DNA of 64,000 nucleotides from Primula veris (GCA_963682055.1 OY821742.1:14477752-14541751), one strand, 5' to 3'. Positions 1-11,377 are shown, counted from the first letter of the stretch. A program made the numbers and translations. Notes: generated from the letters alone by a model not told the origin.

Positions 1-1272
1 CGTCTTGAAACTATAAGATTTTTAATTTCTTTAGCCGCTCAAAATAAATGGAAAATAAATCAAATGGATGTGAAATCGGCATTTTTAAATGGCAACTTAG
101 AAGAAGAAGTTTATTTGCAACAACCACCGGGTTATGAAATTAAAGGGCATGAAAATAAAGTTTTAAAATTGAAAAAAGCGCTTTACGGTTTAAAACAAGC
201 CCCCCGAGCTTGGAATACTAGGATTGATAAGTATTTCCAAGAAAATGATTTTATAAAGTGTCCCCATGAGCATTCTCTTTATGTGAAAATGGATAAAAAT
301 GGTGATGTGTTGATTGTTTGCCTTTATGTTGATGATTTGATTTTTACGGGAAACAATCCAAAATTATTTGAGGATTTTAAAAGGGTAATGAGTCGGGAAT
401 TTGAAATGACGGATATTGGGCTTATGTCGTATTACCTTGGAATTGAAGTGAAACAAAACGAAAAGGGAATTTTTATTTCGCAAGAAGGTTATGCAAAAAA
501 TATTCTTAAAAGGTTTAAAATGGAAGGGTGTAAGCCGTTAAATACGCCGGTGGATTGCGCTACAAAGTTGTCGAAATACTTTGAAGACGAAAGTGTGGAC
601 CCAACATTTTTCAAAAGTTTAGTTGGAAGCTTACGATACTTAACTATTACGAGACCGGATATTTTGTATGGAGTTGGTCTTATAAGCCGCTATATGGAAG
701 CTCCAACTTTGATGCATTGGAAGGCCGCGAAACGAATCCTCCGTTATATAAAAGGTACGGTTGATTTTGGGTTGAATTATTCGTTTTCTAATAATTTTGA
801 GTTGATTGGCTATAGTGATAGCCATTGGGGAGGCGATATAGACGATCGAAAAAGTACTAGTGGATTTGTTTTTTATATGGGGGATACGGCTTTTACTTGG
901 AGTTCGAAAAAACAACCCATCGTGACACTTTCTACTTGTGAAGCCGAGTATGTTGCCGCTAATTCGTATATTTGCCATGCAATTTGGTTACGAAATTTAT
1001 TGAAGGAATTGGGGATGCCACAAAATGAAGCGACAAAAGTATTTGTTGATAATAAGTCCGCGATAGCCCTCGCTAAGAATCCCGTGTTCCATGACCGAAG
1101 TAAGCACATCGATACGCGCTATCATTTTATTCGTGAATGTATTGAAAGAAATGATGTTGAAGTGAAGTATACGAAGTCCCAAGATCAAGTTGCGGATATT
1201 TTTACAAAGGCGCTCAAGTACGAAGACTTTCGAAGATTGAGAAATTTGCTCGGACTTACCAAACAAGCTTAA
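1..1272 (+). CDS. Copia polyprotein C-terminus: reverse transcriptase and RNase H (partial)
   Basis: The frame is open from base 1, so the first ATG at 64 is internal and not a start. Visible reverse transcriptase blocks are [25 protein letters not shown] and the catalytic CLYVDDL. The RNase H part follows: YSDSHWGG, STSGFVFYMG, SSKKQPIVTLSTCEAEYVA and DNKSAIALA, with the usual acidic residues. It ends LRNLLGLTKQA just before the primer tract. The role is synthesis of element DNA from RNA inside a virus-like particle. It differs clearly from the complete copia element at 2.2-10.7 kb (for example [11 protein letters not shown] versus [11 protein letters not shown]), so it is another family. 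Confidence 0.93.
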   Translation, partial: RLETIRFLISLAAQNKWKINQMDVKSAFLNGNLEEEVYLQQPPGYEIKGHENKVLKLKKALYGLKQAPRAWNTRIDKYFQENDFIKCPHEHSLYVKMDKNGDVLIVCLYVDDLIFTGNNPKLFEDFKRVMSREFEMTDIGLMSYYLGIEVKQNEKGIFISQEGYAKNILKRFKMEGCKPLNTPVDCATKLSKYFEDESVDPTFFKSLVGSLRYLTITRPDILYGVGLISRYMEAPTLMHWKAAKRILRYIKGTVDFGLNYSFSNNFELIGYSDSHWGGDIDDRKSTSGFVFYMGDTAFTWSSKKQPIVTLSTCEAEYVAANSYICHAIWLRNLLKELGMPQNEATKVFVDNKSAIALAKNPVFHDRSKHIDTRYHFIRECIERNDVEVKYTKSQDQVADIFTKALKYEDFRRLRNLLGLTKQA

Positions 1273-1279
1273 GTGGGAG
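1271..1279 (+). other. Polypurine tract for plus-strand priming
   Basis: AAGTGGGAG sits immediately 5' of the LTR's TGTTG and overlaps the stop codon region of pol. This is the expected place and composition for the RNase H-resistant primer of second-strand synthesis. Confidence 0.8.
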
Positions 1280-1672
1280 TGTTGAAATTATAAGTTGTTT
1301 GGTTTTATTTGGTCCATTAGTTTATTTTTGTTGGGCTAATAAGTTTTTGGGGCTTCTATGTAATTAGAATAAGCTAGCCCAATTTCTAGATTATTCTACA
1401 AGTTCTAAAAGTATCTAGAATAGTCCTTGAGTATAATATTATAAAGAATATGCTTAGAAAATTCTAGAGACGTTTTTGGACCGTCAGATTGTTTTGATCT
1501 CCACCGTTGTTTGTGGTGGAAAAATAGTATAAATAGGTGGTACTTTCATCATTTGTATCACCACCAAAAAAAAAGAATAAAAAATATATATAAAGTTCTT
1601 TTCCCCCTTTTATATTTCGGTTCGTGTGTTTTCGTTTTTAGCCTTCCCGATCCCTTTATATACTTACCAACA
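1280..1672 (+). repeat. 3' LTR of the left copia element
   Basis: A 393-bp block starts TGTTGAAATT and ends TACCAACA, with TGTTG/CAACA termini. A TATA-like GTATAAATAG lies at about 1528-1537, placing the transcript start (R region) near 1560. The boundaries are inferred from the primer tract on the left and the CA terminus on the right, because the partner LTR is not in the window. Confidence 0.75.
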
Positions 1673-2210
1673 TTTGTAGGATTATTATGAACATATTAAT
1701 CCAATTGTCTTTGTTTTTGTTGGAGTACAAACTATTATGACTATTGTTGATATCATCTTTTGTACAATCCTATGTTTGTTTTCAAATGAATTAGTTAGGA
1801 ATAACATTTCAGCATTTACCATTCTATCCTTTTACAAATTTACGCTTTTTAGACCATATAAACCCGATAAAACTAAAAAAAAACAGCCTTATAAGATTGT
1901 TTCCATAGTTTTAGTATGTTGCTTTCACTGAAAGAGGTCTAGTATGTGAGTTTTTATCTCTTTAACAGTTTTCCCGATTCTAATTAAAATCACTGTCTTA
2001 AAATGCTCGATAGTCAAAATACTCGATTCAAAACCCGATAGAAATGTTCGAATTATAGCTTAACAGAAGTTTAAAAAGCTATATTTTCTACTTATAACAT
2101 CGCTAAAAACCGTAAGCTTCGACGCTTATAGCATATCTCTTGCAAAAAGAACTTTAGCTAAGTTTTCCCTTTAAAAAACACAGAGAACTTAAAACGAACC
2201 AAATGATGCA
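1673..2210. other. Short intergenic stretch, no gene seen
   Basis: AT-rich sequence between two retrotransposons. A 64-codon frame at 1737-1931 has no recognisable motif and looks like chance. Confidence 0.6.
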
Positions 2211-3120
2211 ATATTTGTTGGTTTCCGTGTACGAAATAACAATTAATAATAAATAAAGGACTAAACAATAATTAAATAAAACCAGTGTAATCTTTATTAA
2301 TTTCGAAACTGATACAGAAATTAATGATTACAACATGTAGGTACTGAAACGTAAATAAAGCAAACGTTATCAGATTATTATTAATTAATAATCTGATGTA
2401 CTGAATTGCAATAAATAGAAACTGCCGGACTGGAAAGTATAAACTTAACAGCCGGACTGTTCTGTTTGAAATTGAAAATACAGGACTGAATTGAAACTAT
2501 TCTAATTACTGAATTAAATTACAGAATAGTGATCACAGCAAAAAAAACAGAACTTTAAAGAAATTACAGAAAGGTACAAACAGAATATAAAGCTACAGCT
2601 AAGGACAGCAAATTAAAATACTGAAATAAAAAAGACAGAATTGAAATGCGTAAATGAAATGGACAGAATTAAAATAACTGAATTTAAATGCGAAAATTAA
2701 AATGAACAGAATGTAAATAAATTTAGACGAGGCTACTGTTAACAGTATGCCCTTAACCGATATTCGCCCAACCACCTTGATTGTTTCTGGTTGCGTTGGC
2801 GCTTCGATCCCAAGGTACAACGTCTCGGATGACTCGCCGGAAACTGGCGACGAGTCAAGGTCGAGCTGTTGGTGGGTGGTTCTCTCTGGTTTCTAAGTGC
2901 TATGAATAAAAATTATATGCTGCTTTTGAATGTTAGAAAGAAGATACTGATTTCATGTGTATTAGAATGTGAGGGGATGGCTGCCTCTTTATAGAGGAAT
3001 TCTGAAACCGCAGAATTAATTGGTCATTTACTACTGTCAGTTTTCGAAATTCGAAACTGCAGTATTAACTTTGCAATGAAATCATATTTATTGCAACAGT
3101 TACAGCTTTGCTGGAAGCTT

Positions 3121-3260
3121 TTCCCGAACAGGCGCACTTTTCCCGAACAGGCACGCTTTTCCCGAACAGGCGCACTTTTTCCCGAACAGGCGCACTTTTC
3201 CCGAACAGGCGCACTTTTTCCCGAACAGGCACGCTTTTTCCGAACAGGCGTATTTTTTTT
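3121..3260. repeat. Tandem repeat of ~20 bp, seven copies, in the 3' LTR
   Basis: The unit CCCGAACAGGCGCACTTTT occurs seven times with small variants (GGCGCAC, GGCACGC, GGCGTAT). The matching place in the 5' LTR (about 9925-9990) has three copies. Confidence 0.9.
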
Positions 3261-3280
3261 CCGTTGAGTTAAAAACCCAA

Positions 3281-3327
3281 CGAGCAAGCCCGCCCGCCGA
3301 GCAAGCCCGCCCGCCGAGCAAGCCCAT
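3281..3327. repeat. 17-bp GC-rich tandem repeat, three copies (short allele)
   Basis: The unit CGAGCAAGCCCGCCCGC starts at 3281, 3298 and 3315. The same array in the other LTR has 21 copies. Confidence 0.93.
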
Positions 3328-3548
3328 GTGTGGTACACAATACACACATGTGTATGTGGACACACTACTTTATATCCACATGGGATACCTTAGTATATAT
3401 ATTGTAAAAATCACTCATGATTTTCCAATGTGGGATAACCCTCATGGGTTAAATCCCATTTCTTTTCTCATTTTCCAGCATTGGCTTTATTGCCTCTTTC
3501 GAGTACCAACCTTCGAGTCCAATTATCATTCACACCTTTCCTCCGAAT

Positions 3549-3820
3549 AGGTCATGCGATATACCGTTGCGAAGCTAGTCGCACGAGCTACTCAACCGCA
3601 TTGAGTATGGCCTCAGAAAAACTGAGGAGTCGCATTGAAAATTGACTCAAAGATGGTCCCTGACCACTTGGAACAACCATGTATAGGTCATGCGATATAC
3701 CGTTGCGAAGCTAGTCGCACGAGCTACTCAACCGCATTGAGTATGGCCTCAGAAAAACTGAGGAGTCGCATTGAAAATTGACTCAAAGATGGTCCCTGAC
3801 CACTTGGAACAACCATGTAT
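3549..3820. repeat. 136-bp tandem duplication private to the 3' LTR
   Basis: The block beginning AGGTCATGCGATATACC and ending AACAACCATGTAT occurs at about 3549-3684 and again at 3685-3820. The partner LTR carries it once (about 10577-10713). It therefore arose after insertion, or was present in only one LTR through template switching. Confidence 0.9.
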
Positions 3821-3851
3821 AAAATACATGTTTTCCTACATTTTTCCAACA

Positions 3852-4408
3852 ATCCCCCACATGAATGCAATTGGCTCGAAAGCCCATGTCCTAAATGCAA
3901 ATCAAGAGAACCGCAAAAGTTCACTGCCTAAGGTCAGGTAGCGCGCGCCTTGAACCTGCCGTAGCGGAATACCACCCAGAATACTGCTATTAGGTAGCTG
4001 TAAAGCTTTGAACCATCAAGCTTTGTGTATCCCAGAATGGCACCCGCACAGTGCCCTCTTTACCCACGTACTAGGCCCTTTAGTTGTTGTCCATATTTGG
4101 CCTGGACTGCCTTGGCAACTTCAACTGAGTGCTCTAGTGAATTAGCCCAAGCTCATCACATGGTACCGGCCTTACACACTCGTTATAGGTGTTCCAAGTC
4201 AAAAGTGTCCTGACTCACTTTACTCGACCGTCGAGTTACTTGGATCATTAAGAGCCTCTAGCTCACCCTTACAATGGTACAGGTCTATCACTCTGTCATC
4301 GCGGAAATGGGCTGGGAACTCCAGGTTCCCGAGTGCTTTGTTCGGTTGCCCTCACAGTTCAGTTTCCCTTTGAACCTATCAGGAAATATTCCGTTTAGGT
4401 TGGGTTGC
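3852..4408 (-). other. 3' untranslated region of the copia element with primer tract
   Basis: The ~550 bp between the pol stop and the 3' LTR contain no long frame on the element's strand. Next to the LTR the minus strand reads GTGGGGGAT, the likely polypurine tract. The region is less AT-rich than its surroundings. Confidence 0.75.
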
Positions 4409-7400
4409 TTATGTTGGGGCCACCAATTTAATGGGCTTTAATCCCATTCCGTTCGATGACGTCTCGACTCCTACTTGAGTCAAGCCTTTTGTTAATGGAT
4501 CCGCTATGTTTTCCTTTGATCTCACAAAATCTAAGGATACCACACCGTTGGATAACAATTCCCTTACGGATTTATGTCTTCGACGTATATGTCGAGACTT
4601 TCCATTATACATATGATCCTGAGCCCGTGCAATTGCTGATTGACTATCGCAATGCATGCTTATTGCGGAAACAGGTTTCGGCCACATTGGAATTCCTTCC
4701 AATAGACTTCTCAGCCAGTCTGCCTCTTCGGTTGCTAAGTCTAACGCTATGAATTCAGATTCCATAGTTGACCTTGCAATACATGTCTGTTTGGAGGATC
4801 TCCAAGACACAGCAGCTCCTCCCATTATAAACACATATCCACTCGTGGATCTTGTGCTATTGGAGTCTGATATCCAGTTGGCATCTGAATACCCTTCCAG
4901 TACCGCTGGATATCTGGTATAGTGCAGCCCGTAATCGGCTGAAAACCTCATATACCTGAGAAGTTTCATTATGGCCTTCCAGTGTTCCTCATTTGGATTA
5001 CTGGTGTATCTGCTCAGTCTACTCACTGAGTTTGCTATGTCTGGTCTGGTGCAATTCATTATATACATGAGACTGCCTATGACTCGAGAGAACTCTAATT
5101 GATTCACACTTTTACCGAAATTCTTTTTCAGTTTACAGTTGAACTCAATTGGGGTTCTTGACATAGCTTTACTGTCCTTGTCAAACTTGTCTAAAACTTG
5201 TTTAACATAGTGACTTTGGGACAAGGCATACCCTTCTGATGTTTTGGTAATCTTCATACCAAGAATTACATCAGCTATACCCAGATCCTTCATATCGAAG
5301 TGTTGTGATAACATTTTCTTTGTGGAGCTGATTCTATCATTACTCCCAATTATGATCATGTCATCCACATAGAGACAGACTACAACACAGTCTCTTCCAC
5401 TTCCTTTAGAGTAGACACATTTATCGCACTCATTAATGCGAAAACCGTTTGATAGCATAATTCTATCAAACTTCTCATGCCATTGCTTTGGCGCTTGTTT
5501 GAGTCCATATAGAGACTTTACAAGTTTGCACACTTGGTGCTCTTTACCAGGAACTACAAACCCTTCCGGTTGTTCCATGTAAATTTCTTCTTCCAGTTCT
5601 CCATTCAGAAACGCCGTCTTTACATCCATTTGATGTATTTCCATATCAAACAAAGCTGCGAGAGCAATGACGATTCGGATAGACGTTTTCCTGGAGACAG
5701 GAGCATAAGTGTCAAAATAATCGACACCTTCCGTTTGCCTGAAGCCTTTCACTACAAGTCTCGCCTTGTATTTCTCAATCGTGCCGTCAACCTTTAACTT
5801 CCTCTTGAAGACCCACTTGTGACCTAGGGGCTTACATCCTTTCGGAAGATCCACTAGTTCCCAAGTGTGGTTTTGCATGATTGATTCAATTTCATTTTGA
5901 ATAGCTTCTTCCCAATATTGGGAATCCGGTGTTGACATAGCTTGTTTATATGTCACCGGTTCGCCTTCAATCATGAAGGTTAGGAAATCAGGTCCAAAGG
6001 AAGTTTCCTTCCTTGCCCTTTTGCTGCGCCGAGGCTCTTTCTCTTCCTCTTCCTCTGTCGGTTCACTTGCCCCCACATTTCCTTCACTGTTCAACTCTTC
6101 AGTTGGTACAGATGTAGGTGATTTCCGGGGAAAGATATCTTCAAAGAAAGAGGCCTCTCGGCTTTCCATATACGTATCTACGTGTACATCGGGATTGTCC
6201 GACTTGTGCACGAGAAACCGATATGCACTACTATTCTGTGCATATCCGATGAACACACAGTCCACCGTCTTAGAACCAATTCTCATCCTCTTAGGAGTGG
6301 GAACTAAGACCTTTGCGAGACAACCCCAAACCCGCAGGTTCTTATAACTGGGTTGATGACCTTTCCATAATTCATATGGAGTCTTTTCTCGCTTCTTATG
6401 TGGTAACTTGTTTAAAACATAGTTAGCGGAAAGTATCGCTTCCCCCCACATGTTCTGGGGTAAACCAGAACTGATTAGCATAGCATTCATCATTTCCTTT
6501 AGCGTTCTATTTTTACGCTCAGCAACTCCATTTTGCTCGGGAGTGTATGGGGCTGTGGTTTGATGTATAATGCCGCTTTCAGCGCATATCTGTTCAAACG
6601 GTGATTCATATTCACCGCCTCTATCACTTCTCAATGTTTTAATTTTCTTATTGAGTTGATTTTCAACTTCGGTCTTATAAAGAGCGAATTTCTCTACTGC
6701 TTCGTCTTTACTTCTCATTAAGTAAACGTAACAGTATCTAGTACAATCATCTATAAAGGTGATAAAGTACTTTTTCCCTCCTCGCGTTTGTATAAACTTT
6801 AAGTCGCATACATCCGTGTGTATTAGACTGAGAGGTTCACTTTCTCGTTCAACATGTTGAAACGATGATTTCGTTAATTTTGCCTCTACACAAATCTCAC
6901 ATTTGTGCTGCTTATCAAAAACGAAATTTGGTATTAGTTTTAGTGATATTAATTTCTTTAAAGAATTATAATTCACGTGACCTAATCTACCATGCCACAA
7001 ATGAAATGACTCAAATAAATAATTAAACTCAGAATTTTTATTGGCCTCTTGGGCAACAGTCATTACATTGCTAGTGCTAGTCTCAGCTTTAGCACCTTTA
7101 TTGGGAGCAGGTGTCCCTACGTTTAACTTAAACATGCCGTTGGTCATATAGCCACGGCCTACATAGACACCATTTTTGGTGATTACAATTTTATCGGATT
7201 CCAAAACTAGTTTGAACCCGTTCTTCACCATCACCGATCCTGATACCAGATTCTTGCGGATATCCGGAACATGAAGCACATTTGTCAACCTCAGCTCTTT
7301 TCCAGAGGTCATCTTCATCACCACCATTCCTTTTCCTTCCACCTTGGAAGTAGCAGAATTTCCCATGAAGCAGCTTTCTCCCTCTACTGCTTCGTAGGTC

Positions 7401-8701
7401 TTAAACATCCACCTTGTTGAGCAGATGTGGCTTGTGGCGCCGGTATCCAGCCACCACTCTTTGGGGTTGCTCCCCACGAGATTGACCTCAGAGACCACAG
7501 CAGTAAAGTGGTCATCATCTCGTCCTCCCTCAGCCAGATGAGCCTGAGCTGGAGCTTTCCTCTTCCCTTTGCCCTTGAAGTTCCTCGGAGGGGGCTTAGG
7601 CTTAGCAGCGCCTTTATTGTCATAACAGTCCGCGGCACGATGGCCGGTCCTGTTACACACAAAGCAGGTTCCCGCAAATTTCTTTGCGACAACAGCACTG
7701 CCTCCGGTGTCAAAACGTTTCCGTTTGACGTTGGAGCTTTCGACCACATTGGCCTTTGCCATCGGGATGACAGCACCACCGACTCTCCTCACGGAGCGAC
7801 GGTTGCTCACCTCGATATTGAGCTTCTCAATGAGCCCCTCCAACCTCATTTCCTTCCGCTTGTGCTTCAGGTAGTTTTGAAAGTCTTTCCATGACGGCGG
7901 CAATTTCTCAATCATGAGTGCCACCTGGAAAGGCTCGTTTATCACTAGCCCCTCAGCCTCAAGGCGATGGTAAATGAGTTGGAGCTCCTCAACTTGCTCC
8001 ATGACACCCCTGCTGTCAGTCATACGGTACTCATGAAAGTCCGTGACAACAAATCTCTTTGTGCCAGCGTTATTCACTTTGTACTTATTTTCGAGAGTCT
8101 CCCACAGCTCCTTTGCAGTAGCTTTGGGCTCGAAAACACTGAACAGCGTGTCATCTAGAGCACACAGGATATAGTTCTTGCATAGGTAGTCGGCATGTCT
8201 CCATGCCTCAACCGCAGAGAACGACTGCTCGTCCAGATCGTCCTCGCTTAGGACGGGAGCAGTCTCCTTAAGAAACCTGGTCAGATTCAGGGTCGTGAGA
8301 TAAAACAGCATCTTTTGCTGCCAACGTTTGAAGTTGTCTCCCCTGAATTTTTCCGGTTTCTCCAGATGAGAAGTCGGCAAAGTAGGCACAGCCGAATACA
8401 TCGGTGCCTTGCCCTTGGCCGTAACCTTGGCTCTAGCCGCAGCTTTCGCCGCGGCCTTGGCCGTAGCCGCTGCTTCGGCCGCAGCCTCAGCTTTGGCTGT
8501 AGCATCCGCCATAGCCGCAGCTGCTGCGGCCTCAGCCGCTGCAACTGCGTCATCGGCGTTAGCCACCACATTCGCATCGCCCCCAGTGTTATGGACAGGC
8601 CCACCAACCACTGGGTCATGCTCACCCCCGATAGGCAACTCAATAGGCGACGAGTTTGTCATCTGAAACGACAAACCAAAACGTATGAGATACGTGTACA
8701 A
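4409..8701 (-). CDS. Copia Gag-Pol polyprotein, full length (1430 codons)
   Basis: One uninterrupted frame gives all the domains in copia order. The N-terminus has an Ala/Lys-rich stretch (about residues 50-100), then a UBN2-type gag core (about 115-300). A CX2CX4HX4C zinc knuckle follows ([14 protein letters not shown], about 346-359), then an aspartic protease with [11 protein letters not shown] (about 417-427). The integrase has an HHCC finger (about 568-603) and a DD35E core (D near 630, D693, E728). The reverse transcriptase has CLYVDDM (about 1109-1115). RNase H has [15 protein letters not shown] and CDSQSAIA blocks (about 1270-1360). The codon for Met13 ([10 protein letters not shown]) is a likelier start than the first ATG, whose 12 residues look like translated leader. 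The protein ends in VAPT with no env. All catalytic residues I can check are present, so the copy may be competent. Confidence 0.96.
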   Translation of the reverse strand: MYTYLIRFGLSFQMTNSSPIELPIGGEHDPVVGGPVHNTGGDANVVANADDAVAAAEAAAAAAMADATAKAEAAAEAAATAKAAAKAAARAKVTAKGKAPMYSAVPTLPTSHLEKPEKFRGDNFKRWQQKMLFYLTTLNLTRFLKETAPVLSEDDLDEQSFSAVEAWRHADYLCKNYILCALDDTLFSVFEPKATAKELWETLENKYKVNNAGTKRFVVTDFHEYRMTDSRGVMEQVEELQLIYHRLEAEGLVINEPFQVALMIEKLPPSWKDFQNYLKHKRKEMRLEGLIEKLNIEVSNRRSVRRVGGAVIPMAKANVVESSNVKRKRFDTGGSAVVAKKFAGTCFVCNRTGHRAADCYDNKGAAKPKPPPRNFKGKGKRKAPAQAHLAEGGRDDDHFTAVVSEVNLVGSNPKEWWLDTGATSHICSTRWMFKTYEAVEGESCFMGNSATSKVEGKGMVVMKMTSGKELRLTNVLHVPDIRKNLVSGSVMVKNGFKLVLESDKIVITKNGVYVGRGYMTNGMFKLNVGTPAPNKGAKAETSTSNVMTVAQEANKNSEFNYLFESFHLWHGRLGHVNYNSLKKLISLKLIPNFVFDKQHKCEICVEAKLTKSSFQHVERESEPLSLIHTDVCDLKFIQTRGGKKYFITFIDDCTRYCYVYLMRSKDEAVEKFALYKTEVENQLNKKIKTLRSDRGGEYESPFEQICAESGIIHQTTAPYTPEQNGVAERKNRTLKEMMNAMLISSGLPQNMWGEAILSANYVLNKLPHKKREKTPYELWKGHQPSYKNLRVWGCLAKVLVPTPKRMRIGSKTVDCVFIGYAQNSSAYRFLVHKSDNPDVHVDTYMESREASFFEDIFPRKSPTSVPTEELNSEGNVGASEPTEEEEEKEPRRSKRARKETSFGPDFLTFMIEGEPVTYKQAMSTPDSQYWEEAIQNEIESIMQNHTWELVDLPKGCKPLGHKWVFKRKLKVDGTIEKYKARLVVKGFRQTEGVDYFDTYAPVSRKTSIRIVIALAALFDMEIHQMDVKTAFLNGELEEEIYMEQPEGFVVPGKEHQVCKLVKSLYGLKQAPKQWHEKFDRIMLSNGFRINECDKCVYSKGSGRDCVVVCLYVDDMIIIGSNDRISSTKKMLSQHFDMKDLGIADVILGMKITKTSEGYALSQSHYVKQVLDKFDKDSKAMSRTPIEFNCKLKKNFGKSVNQLEFSRVIGSLMYIMNCTRPDIANSVSRLSRYTSNPNEEHWKAIMKLLRYMRFSADYGLHYTRYPAVLEGYSDANWISDSNSTRSTSGYVFIMGGAAVSWRSSKQTCIARSTMESEFIALDLATEEADWLRSLLEGIPMWPKPVSAISMHCDSQSAIARAQDHMYNGKSRHIRRRHKSVRELLSNGVVSLDFVRSKENIADPLTKGLTQVGVETSSNGMGLKPIKLVAPT

Positions 8702-9018
8702 TAAATTCTATAAACAAAACACCAAAACTGATATTTGGGTTTGTAAAAGAATTATTAAACAAACAATAAAATTTAAACTCTTATCCTTTTGAATATCAAT
8801 ACGGTTGATATTAAAAGGATTAAACGATTCTTATTGAATACCAATACGGTTGGTATCAACAAGAAAATAAAATAAAATTAAAACTGTTTGGAATTTATTC
8901 TTTGTAATTCAATTTCTAATATAATTTAGAATTGAAAACAAGAAAGCATTATTCCTTATAAAAAATAAAAAATTGTATTAATCAATACACGAAAGAAACA
9001 ACGATTATCGGTTAAGAT
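8702..9018 (-). other. Leader between 5' LTR and gag; primer-binding site not canonical
   Basis: AT-rich leader of the element. The first bases after the LTR on the minus strand read ATCTTAACCGATAATCG, which does not match the initiator-Met complement TGGTATCAGAGC common in plant copia elements. Two near-copies of CAATACGGTTG(A/G)TAT lie at about 8798 and 8850. Confidence 0.6.
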
Positions 9019-10744
9019 TGTTGGTTTCCGTGTACGAAATAACAATTAATAATAAATAAAGGACTAAACAATAATTAAATAAAACCAGTGTAATCTTTAT
9101 TAATTTCGAAACTGATACAGAAATTAATGATTACAACATGTAGGTACTGAAACGTAAATAAAGCAAACGTTATCAGATTATTATTAATTAATAATCTGAT
9201 GTACTGAATTGCAATAAATAGAAACTGCCGGACTGGAAAGTATAAACTTAACAGCCGGACTGTTCTGTTTGAAATTGAAAATACAGGACTGAATTGAAAC
9301 TATTCTAATTACTGAATTAAATTACAGAATAGTGATCACAGCAAAAAAAACAGAACTTTAAAGAAATTACAGAAAGGTACAAACAGAATATAAAGCTACA
9401 GCTAAGGACAGCAAATTAAAATACTGAAATAAAAAAGACAGAATTGAAATGCGTAAATGAAATGGACAGAATTAAAATAACTGAATTTAAATGCGAAAAT
9501 TAAAATGAACAGAATGTAAATAAATTTAGACGAGGCTACTGTTAACAGTATGCCCTTAACCGATATTCGCCCAACCACCTTGATTGTTTCTGGTTGCGTT
9601 GGCGCTTCGATCCCAAGGTACAACGTCTCGGATGACTCGCCGGAAACTGGCGACGAGTCAAGGTCGAGCTGTTGGTGGGTGGTTCTCTCTGGTTTCTAAG
9701 TGTTATGAATAAAAATTATATGCTGCTTTTGAATGTTAGAAAGAAGATACTGATTTCATGTGTATTAGAATGTGAGGGGATGGCTGCCTCTTTATAGAGG
9801 AATTCTGAAACCGCAGAATTAATTGGTCATTTACTACTGTCAGTTTTCGAAATTCGAAACTGCAGTATTAACTTTGCAATGAAATCATATTTATTGCAAC
9901 AGTTACAGCTTTGCTGGAAGCTTTTCCCGAACAGGCGCACTTTTTCCCGAACAGGCACGCTTTTTCCGAACAGGCGCATTTTTTCTCCGTTGAGTTAAAA
10001 ACCCGCCGAGCAAGCCCGCCCGCCGAGCAAGCCCGCCCGCCGAGCAAGCCCGCCCGCCGAGCAAGCCCGCCCGCCGAGCAAGCCCGCCCGCCGAGCAAGC
10101 CCGCCCGCCGAGCAAGCCCGCCCGCCGAGCAAGCCCGCCCGCCGAGCAAGCCCGCCCGCCGAGCAAGCCCGCCCGCCGAGCAAGCCCGCCCGCCGAGCAA
10201 GCCCGCCCGCCGAGCAAGCCCGCCCGCCGAGCAAGCCCGCCCGCCGAGCAAGCCCGCCCGCCGAGCAAGCCCGCCCGCCGAGCAAGCCCGCCCGCCGAGC
10301 AAGCCCGCCCGCCGAGCAAGCCCGCCCGCCGAGCAAGCCCGCCCGCCGAGCAAGCCGTGTGGTACACAATACACACATGTGTATGTGGACACACTACTTT
10401 ATATCCACATGGGATACCTTAGTATATATATTGTAAAAATCACTCATGATTTTCCAATGTGGGATAACCCTCATGGGTTAAATCCCATTTCTTTTCTCAT
10501 TTTCCAGCATTGGCTTTATTGCCTCTTTCGAGTACCAACCTTCGAGTCCAATTATCATTCACACCTTTCCTCCGAATAGGTCATGCGATATACCGTTGCG
10601 AAGCTAGTCGCACGAGCTACTCAACCGCATTGAGTATGGCCTCAGAAAAACTGAAGAGTCGCATTGAAAATTGACTCAAAGATGGTCCCTGACCACTTGG
10701 AACAACCATGTATAAAATACATGTTTTCCTACATTTTTCCAACA
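9019..10744 (-). repeat. 5' LTR of the complete copia element (1726 bp)
   Basis: It matches 2216-3851 and has the same TGTTGG/CCAACA termini. This copy drives transcription toward lower coordinates. A TATATATA run near 10421-10429 (minus orientation) lies about 65 bp upstream of the 17-bp repeat array, so the array should fall within the transcribed leader. The small frames of 127-222 codons across the array are translations of the repeat and not genes. Confidence 0.95.
10004..10356. repeat. 17-bp GC-rich tandem repeat, 21 copies (long allele)
   Basis: CGAGCAAGCCCGCCCGC repeats with an exact 17-bp period from 10007 to 10347, giving 21 starts, all but invariant. The sister LTR has three. The array is strongly GC-rich in an AT-rich region and stays open in several frames because 17 is not a multiple of three and the unit has no stop. 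Confidence 0.97.
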
Positions 10745-10749
10745 ATATT

Positions 10750-11347
10750 CAGTCAATAGAAATGCAAAGGTAAAAACAAAATAATAGCGAAACCAAAAAA
10801 AGCCAAATACTTTTGCAAATAACCGAACCTTTTGTTTCATTATTGCAAAATCCGTGTAGCAGAAAAACAGTAGTATTAAACAACTGAATTGATATGAATA
10901 TTAACTAAGATAACAAGAATTACCTGTTCTGTAAGATAGTTCAGACTTTGATCAGCAAGCAGATAATTAAAGTCGAGCGGCTGATATTACTGAAATACTC
11001 CGTATTAGTTAGGAATATTTTAAAAACTAAAATGTCTATTTTCTTAACATATACGCATTAATTACGTGTTCAATAGTAATAAACAAGAGCATAACCAGAG
11101 AGAAAGAGAGAGACAAGTCTTGCAACAGAGTTTTACAAAAAGAGATACGAATAATTATGAAAGAGAGAGTTAAGTAGAAACTGAAACAGCTTTCAATGTT
11201 AAAAACAGTGTAAATAGTGTACTGTACATAACAGAGGTCGCTTATGGAATACGCACAATAACCATCTGAATTTGAAACTGGTTCCAAAAAATATAATACC
11301 ACATTACCATGTTTATGTTTTTGGGGCAATTCTCTATGAATCCTTTT
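10750..11347. other. Intergenic stretch between copia element and MULE, no gene seen
   Basis: AT-rich, with a 114-codon minus frame at 11036-11380 that has no recognisable domain. The MULE's left end may begin anywhere in about 11330-11380. Confidence 0.5.
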
Positions 11348-11377
11348 TACCAAATTATATTCCTTCCAAGTCACCTT

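Larger units (their letters stand above)
1..1672 (+). mobile_element. Ty1/copia LTR retrotransposon, 3' part (left end outside window)
   Basis: An open frame for the C-terminal half of a copia polyprotein is followed directly by a purine-rich primer site and an LTR that begins TGTTG and ends CAACA. The 5' LTR, gag, protease and integrase lie beyond the left edge. The reading frame is intact over all 423 visible codons, so this copy may be fairly recent, but that cannot be settled without the other LTR. If it is a complete insertion, the five bases TTTGT at 1673-1677 should be its target duplication. Confidence 0.9.
2216..3851 (-). repeat. 3' LTR of the complete copia element (1636 bp)
   Basis: On the minus strand it starts TGTTGGAAAAATG and ends GGAAACCAACA, and it matches 9019-10744 over its length. 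It differs from its partner by having seven instead of three copies of a ~20-bp GAACAGGCGCAC unit, three instead of 21 copies of a 17-bp unit, and a 136-bp block present twice. A TATATATA run at about 3393-3400 is a plausible TATA box in minus orientation. Confidence 0.95.
2211..10749 (-). mobile_element. Complete, young Ty1/copia LTR retrotransposon
   Basis: Two long LTRs (2216-3851 and 9019-10744) enclose a single open gag-pol frame on the minus strand. The element is bounded by an exact 5-bp target duplication, ATATT at 2211-2215 and 10745-10749. Apart from tandem-repeat length differences the LTRs look almost identical by eye (I noticed two substitutions), and the polyprotein has no stop. 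Together these indicate a recent insertion and a possibly autonomous copy. The order is 5' LTR (right), leader, gag-protease-integrase-RT-RNase H, ~550-bp 3' untranslated region, primer tract, 3' LTR (left). There is no envelope-like frame. Confidence 0.97.

Noticed and set aside
8287..8704. Antisense Ala-rich and Arg-rich frames opposite the copia gag
   Set aside because: They are shadows of the Ala/Lys-rich gag coding sequence, whose GCC/GCT codons read as GGC/AGC on the other strand.
10004..10356. Regular short repeats that could suggest a CRISPR array
   Set aside because: The 17-bp units abut without unique spacers and the genome is eukaryotic; it is a minisatellite in an LTR.
9868..10579. 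Frames of 127-222 codons on both strands over the GC-rich array
   Set aside because: They are translations of the 17-bp repeat within an LTR; the unit lacks stops in several frames.
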